Origin: Rhizobium sp. CF122
Lineage (GTDB): Bacteria > Pseudomonadota > Alphaproteobacteria > Rhizobiales > Rhizobiaceae
Length of the DNA stretch: 45,412 bases
Reading direction: 5' to 3'
Assembly: GCF_000282035.1 (NCBI RefSeq)
Contig: NZ_AKKA01000022.1
Coordinates: 1-45,412, forward strand
The notes beneath the pieces were generated by a model. The model had not been told where the DNA came from. It saw nothing but the letters and a program-made list of their open reading frames with translations, and searched no databases. Below, piece after piece: positions 39,311 to 45,412 of this stretch (the first letter of the stretch is position 1; each line of letters begins with the position of its first letter). The position numbers and the translations under genes are program-made.

Positions 39311-41683
39311 CTATCGCCGCCCTCTTGGCGGCCTTGTTCCGGCCTTCTTGCGCGCGCGGCTTGCGTCGCGCCGGCCCGCCTTGTGGAACGAACGTACAGC
39401 TGTGGGCATCTTTCGCCCTTCGCTGATCATCTCGAAGCGTAGCGCACCGGCAAGCGGAATGGCTTCTGCAAGCTTGACCGTGACACCGTCGCCGAGGCGA
39501 TATCCAAGCCCGGTCTTTTCGCCAGACAGCGCCTGGTGTGCCTCATCATAGATGAAGTAGTCCGTTCCGAGCGTAGATATAGGAACGAAGCCGTCCGCTC
39601 CATAGTCCGGGAGAGTGACAAATAGTCCCGATTTCGTCACACCTGATACGCGTCCTTCGAATTCCTCGCCGACGCGACCGGCAAGATGATGGGCGATCAG
39701 GCGGTCCACCGTTTCGCGCTCGGCAGCCATGGCGCGCCGCTCGAAGGTGGAGATCTCGGCGGCGATGTCATCGAGCACCCCTTCCTCATCGGGGGTGATG
39801 CCGCCTTCGCCGAAGCCGAGCGAGCCGACCAGCGCACGATGCACGATGAGGTCCGCATAGCGGCGGATCGGCGAGGTGAAGTGCGCGTATTTCATCAGGT
39901 TCAGGCCGAAATGCCCGATATTCTCGGGGCTGTAGATCGCCTGGCTCTGCGAGCGCAGCACCATCTCGTTGACCATCGTCTGATGCGGGGTGTCATCGGC
40001 CTTGGCAAGGATCATGTTGAAATTGTTGGCGCGCATGTTGCCGCCCTTGGCGAGCGATATGCCAAGGGTCGCCAGAAACTCGCGCAGCACTTCCTGCTTG
40101 GCGAGTGTCGGGCCGTCATGGATGCGATAGATCAGGACCTGCCGCTTCTTCTCCAGCGTCTCGGCGGCCGAGACGTTGGCCTGGATCATCATTTCCTCGA
40201 TGAGCTTGTGGGCATCGAGGCGTGGCGGCACGAAGACACGATCCACGGTGCCATCCGGCTTCAGCAGGATCTTGCGCTCCGGCATGTCGAGTTCGAGCGG
40301 CTGGCGTCGCTCGCGCCCGCGCGTCATCACCCTGTAGGCATTCCAGAGCGGCTTCAGAATGGGTTCCAGAAGCGGTCCCGTCTTGTCGTCGGGTTTTCCG
40401 TCGATCGCTGCCTGTGCCTGCTGGTAGGAGAGCTTTGCCGCGCTCTTCATCATGATGCGATGGAAGGTATGGCCGATCTTGCGGCCGTCCTTCGAAAACA
40501 CCATGCGAACGGCAAGCGCCGGGCGGTCCAGACCTTCTCTCAGCGAGCAGAGGTCGTTTGAAATCCGCTCCGGCAGCATCGGCACGACCCTGTCGGGGAA
40601 ATAGACCGAGTTGCCGCGTTTCAGAGCTTCGCGGTCGAGTGGCGAATTCGGCCGCACGTAATAGGAAACATCGGCGATGGCGACGGTGACGATGACGCCG
40701 TCCGGATTGTCCGACGAAGGATCTGTCTCTGCATAGACCGCGTCGTCATGGTCCTTCGCGTCGGCCGGATCGATGGTGATGAGCGGGACCTCGCGCCAAT
40801 CCTCGCGATGCGACATTGTCGCGGGCTTGGCATCATCCGCCTCGGCGACAACTGCCGGCGGGAATATATAGGGAATGCCGTGCGCATGGATGGCGATCAT
40901 CGAGATCGCCTTCTCGGATGCAACGGAACCGATGATCGACAGCACCTTGGCGCGTGGCAGGCCGAAGCGACCGAGGCGAGCGACTTCGACTTCGACGAGA
41001 TCGCCGTCCTTGGCCTCGCCCTTGTACTCAGGATCGATCACCATTTCCTCGCCGCGCCGCTCAATCGGCAGCAGACGGCCGGCTCCACCCGGCGCATCCT
41101 TGAAAACGCCAAGCAGCGCGCCGCGGCGCTTGTCGAGGATCTTGATGATGCGCGCCGTGTAGGCTGGCCCGCCGCGGTCGGCGGCCGGAAAGATCTTCGC
41201 CAGGATGCGATCGCCCATCCCGGCAACAGGGGCCTTGCCCTTGCCGTTGCGTCCCGCCGGGGACGTCGACTGGCGGATGGCGACGGCGGGCGCAACGCCC
41301 TGATCATCAGGCCACTCCGCCGGACGACCGATCAGTTCGCCGTCCTTGTCGCGCGTCGTGATGTCGAGCACGGTGACGGGCGGCAAGGCGCCCGGCCGGA
41401 TCAGCGACTTTCGCGTCTTCTGGAGCATGCCTTCCTGCTCCAGTTCGCGCAGGAGGTGCTTCAACTCGACGCGGCTTTCGCCTTTCAGCCCGAAGGCCTT
41501 CGCCAGTTCGCGCTTCGACGCTTTCTGCGGATGATCGGCGATGAAACGCAGGATCACTTCGCGGGAAGGCAGCGTGCCGTGGGCCATGTTCAGCGGTTCG
41601 GCTGCGGGTTGCTGGCTGGCGCGTCCGATCTTGCCCGGACGCTTGCCCGTGCCCTTCGTTCTCTCCCGCGGGATTTTGCTCAC
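39311..41683 (-). CDS. rnr: Ribonuclease R
   Basis: A processive 3'-5' exoribonuclease of the RNB family that degrades structured RNA. The 790-residue product has an N-terminal winged-helix-like region (about 38-95), cold-shock-like domains and the RNB catalytic centre TIDPADAKDHDDAVYAE (the aspartates bind the metal ions). An S1 domain (about 690-770) and a Lys/Arg-rich tail ending RKKAGTRPPRGRR follow. The start is a GTG at 41683 whose bases overlap the topA stop (GTGA), implying coupled translation. An internal ATG at codon 33 is a less likely start. Confidence 0.93.
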   Translation of the reverse strand: MSKIPRERTKGTGKRPGKIGRASQQPAAEPLNMAHGTLPSREVILRFIADHPQKASKRELAKAFGLKGESRVELKHLLRELEQEGMLQKTRKSLIRPGALPPVTVLDITTRDKDGELIGRPAEWPDDQGVAPAVAIRQSTSPAGRNGKGKAPVAGMGDRILAKIFPAADRGGPAYTARIIKILDKRRGALLGVFKDAPGGAGRLLPIERRGEEMVIDPEYKGEAKDGDLVEVEVARLGRFGLPRAKVLSIIGSVASEKAISMIAIHAHGIPYIFPPAVVAEADDAKPATMSHREDWREVPLITIDPADAKDHDDAVYAETDPSSDNPDGVIVTVAIADVSYYVRPNSPLDREALKRGNSVYFPDRVVPMLPERISNDLCSLREGLDRPALAVRMVFSKDGRKIGHTFHRIMMKSAAKLSYQQAQAAIDGKPDDKTGPLLEPILKPLWNAYRVMTRGRERRQPLELDMPERKILLKPDGTVDRVFVPPRLDAHKLIEEMMIQANVSAAETLEKKRQVLIYRIHDGPTLAKQEVLREFLATLGISLAKGGNMRANNFNMILAKADDTPHQTMVNEMVLRSQSQAIYSPENIGHFGLNLMKYAHFTSPIRRYADLIVHRALVGSLGFGEGGITPDEEGVLDDIAAEISTFERRAMAAERETVDRLIAHHLAGRVGEEFEGRVSGVTKSGLFVTLPDYGADGFVPISTLGTDYFIYDEAHQALSGEKTGLGYRLGDGVTVKLAEAIPLAGALRFEMISEGRKMPTAVRSFHKAGRRDASRARKKAGTRPPRGRR

Positions 41684-44331
41684 TCTTTGCTCTTCTTCGT
41701 CTTTGCCGGCGCCTTGGCCGTCGTCGGCTTGGCGGCGGTCTTGGTCGTCTTGGTTTCGGCGGCCGCGGCCTTCGCCTTCGGTTTTGCCTTGCTCTTCGAG
41801 GCCGGTGCCTTGCCCGCCTTGGCGGCGATCAGCGCCAGCGCTTCCTCGACGGTCAGTGCCCGCGGATCAGTGCCCTTCGGCAGCGTCGCATTGACCTTGC
41901 CCCAGTTCACATAGGGGCCGTACTTGCCGTCGCGAACGGTGATTGCGCCGCCATCGGGATGGTCGCCGAGTTCCTTCAGCGCTGCTGCTGCCGTCCGCCC
42001 GCGTCCGCCCGGCGCCTTGCTCGCTTTCTCGGCGATCACGGTCACAGCGCGGTTAAGACCGATCGAGAAGACGTCTTCGACGCTTTCAAGGTTGGCGTAG
42101 CCGCCATCGTGCAGCAGAAACGGCCCATAACGACCGATGCCCGAAGAAATCATCTTGCCGGTTTCCGGGTGCTTGCCGATGTCGCGTGGCAACGAAATCA
42201 GAGCCATCGCCTTTTCATAGTCGATGTCCTCTGGTTTCCAACCCTTCGGCAGGGAAGAGCGCTTGGCATCCTTGCCATCTCCACGCTGTATGTAGGGACC
42301 GAAGCGCCCGGAACGCAGCGTCAATTCCTCGCCGGTCACCGGATCGGCACCGAGATTCTTCGGCTCGTTCAGCGCAACGCCTTCGGCTTCCGAACCGCCT
42401 TCGGATGAAAGCTGGCGGGTATAGTTGCATTCTGGATAGTTCGAGCAGCCGACGAAGGCGCCGTATTTCCCGAGCTTCAGCGACAGATTGCCCGTGCCGC
42501 AAACCTGACAGATGCGGGGGTCCCCGCCGTCTTCGCGTTTCGGGAAAACAAGCGGCGCCAGCGCCTCGTTGAGCGAGTCGAGAACGTTGGTGACGCGAAG
42601 CTCTTTCGTGTCCTCGATCTGGGAGAAGAAATCCTTCCAGAAATCGCGCAGAACCTGTTTCCAGTTCAGCTCGCCGGCCGAGATCCGGTCGAGCTTCTCT
42701 TCGAGATCCGCCGTGAAATCGTATTCGACATACTTGGTGAAGAAGCTTTCGAGGAAGGCCGTCACCAGCCGTCCCTTGGCCTGCGGGATGAGTTTGCGCT
42801 TGTCGATGGTGACATATTCGCGGTCCTGCAGCGTCGCCAGCGTCGCAGCATAGGTCGAAGGGCGACCGATGCCGAGCTCTTCCATCTTCTTGATCAGCGA
42901 CGCTTCCGAGTAGCGCGGTGGCGGCTCGGTGAAGTGCTGGGTCGAATTGATCTTCTGCTTCGCGAGGTTCTCGCGCGCATTGATTTCGGGCAGGCGACCA
43001 TCTTCGTCACCGTCGTCGCTCTGTTCGCCATCTTCCTTCTGGTCGGTATAGGCGGCGATGAAACCATCGAAACGGATCACCGAGCCGACAGCGCGCAGGC
43101 CGGCCTTCTCGCCGTTGTTGTCGGCCGTGATTTCAGCCGTCGTGCGTTCGATCTCGGCCGAGGCCATCTGGCTCGCGATACCACGCTTCCAGATCAGGTC
43201 GTAAAGCTTGATCTGGTCGGCATCGAGGAACTGACGCACGCGATCGGGCGAGCGATTGAAGTCGGTCGGCCGGATTGCTTCGTGGGCTTCCTGTGCGTTC
43301 TTCGCCTTGGTCGAATAGACGCGAGCTTTTTCGGGCATGTAGCGCTGGCCGAATTGATCGACGATGGCCTTGCGTGCCGCATCGATGGCTTCGGGCGCCA
43401 TCTGAACGCCGTCCGTACGCATGTAGGTGATCAGACCAACCGTCTCGCCGCCAATGTCGACACCCTCGTAGAGCTTCTGGGCAATCTGCATGGTACGAGA
43501 CGCCGAAAAGCCGAGCTTCGAGGAAGCGGCTTGCTGCAGTGTGGAGGTTGTGAAGGGTGGTCCCGGGTTGCGCTTGACCGGCTTCGCCTCGACGGTATCC
43601 ACTACATAGGTGGCACCCTCGAGAAGCGCTTTCAGTTTGCCGGCTTCCTCGCCGTTCGCGATCGAGCGAGCCTGCAACCGCTTGCCATTCGCTGCAACCA
43701 GCCTTGCCTCGAACTCGTCGCCTCGCGGCGTCTTCAAGAGAGCCGAAAGGTTCCAGTATTCTTCAGAGATGAAGCGCTCGATTTCGGATTCGCGATCGCA
43801 AACGAGGCGCAGCGCCACCGACTGCACGCGGCCGGCTGAACGTGCACCGGGAAGCTTGCGCCAGAGTACGGGCGACAGGTTGAAGCCGACGAGGTAGTCG
43901 AGGGCGCGGCGAGCCAGATACGCATCAACCAGCGGCACGTCGATATCACGCGGGTCGGCCATCGCATCGAGGACGGCCTTCTTCGTGATCGCGTTGAAAA
44001 CGACCCGCTTCACAGTCTTGCCGTTCAGCACGCGCTTTTTGTTCAGCATGTCGAGGACGTGCCAGGAAATCGCTTCACCCTCGCGATCCGGGTCGGTTGC
44101 GAGAAACAGGCTGTCGGACGACTTCACCGCATCGGCAATGTCCTTGAGCCGCTTGGCTGACGCACTATCGACCTCCCACAGCATCTCGAAATCTTGATCG
44201 GGAAGAACCGAGCCGTCTTTGGCAGGTAGATCGCGGACATGGCCGAAGGAGGCGAGCACCTTGTATCCGGAGCCCAGATACTTGTTGATCGTCTTTGCCT
44301 TGGCAGGCGATTCTACCACTACAACATTCAT
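41680..44331 (-). CDS. topA: DNA topoisomerase I
   Basis: Type IA topoisomerase that relaxes negative supercoils. The 883-residue product has the Toprim domain (E7 in VVVESPAKAKTI, and D80-x-D82-x-E84 in ATDPDREGE) and the catalytic tyrosine Y303 in GLITYMRTDG. One C4 zinc finger (CQVCG...GCSNYPECNY) is followed by repeated small modules with GRFGPYIQ, GRYGPFLLH and GKYGPYVNWG. The last about 45 residues are a Lys/Ala/Thr-rich tail of low complexity. The ORF could start one codon earlier (ATGATG); MNVVVVES is the family start. Its stop overlaps the rnr start. Confidence 0.95.
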   Translation of the reverse strand: MNVVVVESPAKAKTINKYLGSGYKVLASFGHVRDLPAKDGSVLPDQDFEMLWEVDSASAKRLKDIADAVKSSDSLFLATDPDREGEAISWHVLDMLNKKRVLNGKTVKRVVFNAITKKAVLDAMADPRDIDVPLVDAYLARRALDYLVGFNLSPVLWRKLPGARSAGRVQSVALRLVCDRESEIERFISEEYWNLSALLKTPRGDEFEARLVAANGKRLQARSIANGEEAGKLKALLEGATYVVDTVEAKPVKRNPGPPFTTSTLQQAASSKLGFSASRTMQIAQKLYEGVDIGGETVGLITYMRTDGVQMAPEAIDAARKAIVDQFGQRYMPEKARVYSTKAKNAQEAHEAIRPTDFNRSPDRVRQFLDADQIKLYDLIWKRGIASQMASAEIERTTAEITADNNGEKAGLRAVGSVIRFDGFIAAYTDQKEDGEQSDDGDEDGRLPEINARENLAKQKINSTQHFTEPPPRYSEASLIKKMEELGIGRPSTYAATLATLQDREYVTIDKRKLIPQAKGRLVTAFLESFFTKYVEYDFTADLEEKLDRISAGELNWKQVLRDFWKDFFSQIEDTKELRVTNVLDSLNEALAPLVFPKREDGGDPRICQVCGTGNLSLKLGKYGAFVGCSNYPECNYTRQLSSEGGSEAEGVALNEPKNLGADPVTGEELTLRSGRFGPYIQRGDGKDAKRSSLPKGWKPEDIDYEKAMALISLPRDIGKHPETGKMISSGIGRYGPFLLHDGGYANLESVEDVFSIGLNRAVTVIAEKASKAPGGRGRTAAAALKELGDHPDGGAITVRDGKYGPYVNWGKVNATLPKGTDPRALTVEEALALIAAKAGKAPASKSKAKPKAKAAAAETKTTKTAAKPTTAKAPAKTKKSKE

Positions 44332-44334
44332 CAT

Positions 44335-44590
44335 GATTCTCTAAAAAAATGGGCCAGGCCGGCGGATAAGCAGATGGAATCCCTGCCGTGCCAAGATAAC
44401 CGGTTCCTCGACATGGACAGGGAAATCGTTTCGGTCAAGTGGTTTGACTGCATTTTTACGCATTATAATGCTACACAACCAATGCGAGATAGCAATCGTA
44501 TTGCAATTTGTGATAATTGAGGTATCGTTTTTGAAGTGTGGTTCAGGCTAGCCGAAAAGGCAGGGTTTCTCTTTCCTGAGAGACTATCCC
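44335..44590. other. Upstream region of topA
   Basis: This spacer is AT-rich for the genome. It has a perfect TATAAT at 44464-44469 on the plus strand, with TTGACT 14 bases upstream (spacing too short for a canonical promoter). It probably holds the topA promoter on the minus strand and that of the small plus-strand ORF at 44591. Confidence 0.35.
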
Positions 44591-44719
44591 ATGGCGGCCA
44601 AGTTCGCAAAGAAAGATACCGGACGATCCGGCTCGCATGAGAACATCGCCTTCATAAGGCAGATGCTTGCTGAGTTGCGACGGGTGGCCGAAAAAGAGAA
44701 CGCCGATATAAATGATTAA
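44591..44719 (+). CDS. Truncated small rhizobial protein (42 residues)
   Basis: A short frame starting MAAKFAKKDTGRSGSHE and continuing IAFIRQMLAELRRVAEKENA before ending INDY-less at TAA. I recall small rhizobial hypothetical proteins of about 60-70 residues with the segment IRQMLxELRxVAExExADMLCYLIEMAY; here homology stops right after the ENAD part. The frame then runs into bases that are antisense to dprA. It therefore looks like the 5' part of such a gene, cut by a deletion that also removed most of dprA. The ribosome-binding site is weak (GAGAGAC, eight bases upstream), so expression is uncertain. Confidence 0.5.
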   Translation: MAAKFAKKDTGRSGSHENIAFIRQMLAELRRVAEKENADIND

Positions 44720-44834
44720 TGAGGTCGCGAAAGGTCGCCGGTCCGACATTGTCGGAGCGGATAAGACGCAGCCACGCGATGCGTCGGCGTTCCGTCAGCG
44801 CAATTCCCTTTGGCCTTGCGCTGCGAGCGTCCAT
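44652..44834 (-). pseudogene. dprA: dprA remnant (first ~41 codons only)
   Basis: DprA loads RecA on incoming single-stranded DNA during natural transformation and is normally about 380 residues in rhizobia. Here the frame starts MDARSARPKG and continues TERRRIAWLRLIRSDNVGPA and TFRDLINH, the typical DprA N-terminus. After H41 (at 44712) the similarity ends and an unrelated tail of 19 residues (LYRRSLFRPP...) leads to a stop at 44652. The Rossmann-like core is absent, so the gene cannot be functional. Its ATG comes one base after the plsY stop, the normal plsY-dprA coupling. Confidence 0.85.
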
Positions 44835-44835
44835 C

Positions 44836-45412
44836 CTATCCCTTCGCCCCGATTTTGCTTTCCGTCCCGCTCATCAGGCGGGAGATGTTGGCCTTGTGCT
44901 TCCAGAAGGAGATTGCAGTCATGATCGCCATGACAGCTGCAACCTTTTCGGCCCCCAGTATCCATAATGCAACCGGAATGACAAGCATTGCAACCAGTGC
45001 GGAAAGCGACGAGTACCGGGTCGTGAAGGCGACCGCCAGCCAGACCGCAGCAAAGGCAAGAACCATGATCGGCGCAACGCCGAGCAGCGTGCCGATATAG
45101 GTGGCGACTCCCTTGCCGCCCTTGAAGCCGATCCAGACCGGGAAGAGGTGCCCGATGAAGGCAAAGAAGCCTGCAATCAGCGCTGCTTCGTTACCCAGGA
45201 AGTAGCCGACGATCCAGGCGGCTGCGGATGCCTTCAGTGCATCGAGAAGAAGCGTTGCGGCAGCAAGCTTCTTGTTGCCGGTTCTGAGCACATTGGTCGC
45301 GCCGATATTGCCGGATCCAATGCTGCGCACGTCGCCAAGTCCGGCCGCCTTCGTCAGGATCAGGCCGAAGGGGATGGAGCCGAGCAGGTAGCCGATGGCG
45401 GCTGCCGCCAAA
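44836..45412 (-). CDS. plsY: Acyl-phosphate glycerol-3-phosphate acyltransferase (partial)
   Basis: Membrane enzyme that transfers an acyl group from acyl-phosphate to glycerol-3-phosphate, the first step of phospholipid synthesis in many bacteria. About 191 residues are visible, with the PlsY motifs [20 protein letters not shown] (substrate loop) and [10 protein letters not shown], and several transmembrane helices. The gene runs off the right edge of the window; roughly 10-15 N-terminal residues are missing, so the TTG near 45411 is not the real start. The stop is one base from the ATG of the dprA remnant. Confidence 0.93.
   Translation of the reverse strand, partial: LAAAAIGYLLGSIPFGLILTKAAGLGDVRSIGSGNIGATNVLRTGNKKLAAATLLLDALKASAAAWIVGYFLGNEAALIAGFFAFIGHLFPVWIGFKGGKGVATYIGTLLGVAPIMVLAFAAVWLAVAFTTRYSSLSALVAMLVIPVALWILGAEKVAAVMAIMTAISFWKHKANISRLMSGTESKIGAKG

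Noticed and set aside
44444..44469. TTGACT/TATAAT as a promoter for the 42-codon ORF
   Set aside because: The -10 is perfect, but the 14-base spacing is too short for a normal sigma-70 promoter; kept only as a remark on the region.

Overview
The window is a piece of a GC-rich alphaproteobacterial chromosome, almost certainly from the Rhizobiaceae (Rhizobium sensu lato). The reasons are the composition and family-specific lengths of the Nuo subunits, NuoE with an Ala/Lys-rich tail, the neighbours divK-pleD and rpmG, a LexA box of the alphaproteobacterial form GTTC-N7-GTTC at dinB, the order plsY-dprA-topA-rnr, and DUF1467/DUF3572/DUF983 genes typical of Rhizobiales. The species cannot be fixed from the sequence alone.

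Bases 343-17270 hold a complete 14-gene complex I operon (nuoA to nuoN) on the plus strand. It has two non-canonical inserts: a 90-residue secreted protein between nuoD and nuoE, and a 210-residue protein between nuoF and nuoG that shares its C-terminal helix-hairpin-helix-like domain with the tail of NuoE. The tail of nuoN overlaps birA (biotin ligase), followed closely by rnj (RNase J) and a methylmalonyl-CoA epimerase. A DUF1467 membrane protein, proS and the lipoprotein-export pair lolC-lolD follow.

At 23701-25355 an ISNCY-like insertion sequence with matched inverted ends and a decayed transposase (three frame lesions) sits exactly in the palindromic CTAGCTAG that supplies the stop codons of lolD and of the convergent DUF5680 gene. 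Then come a small secreted protein, a 28-residue membrane peptide gene with its own promoter and hairpin, and dnaE (replicative DNA polymerase III alpha).

From 30274 the strand switches: an L,D-transpeptidase and dinB (Pol IV, with a zinc-ribbon extension and an SOS box at its start) run on the minus strand. A GNAT acetyltransferase runs divergently from dinB and converges on a HAD-hydrolase/DUF3572 pair. The cell-cycle regulators divK and pleD run on the plus strand. A structured intergenic region (about 36830-37020) before rpmG looks like a small RNA gene. The minus-strand run ends with rpmG, an MFS transporter, DUF983, rnr, topA, a dprA remnant and the partial plsY at the window edge.

Most of the window is housekeeping. 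I found no defence system, CRISPR array, prophage or secondary-metabolite cluster. The points most worth attention are the face-to-face truncation of dprA and a small plus-strand ORF at about 44703-44716, the 28-residue membrane peptide gene, the candidate sRNA next to pleD, and the two related helix-hairpin-helix proteins embedded in the nuo operon.
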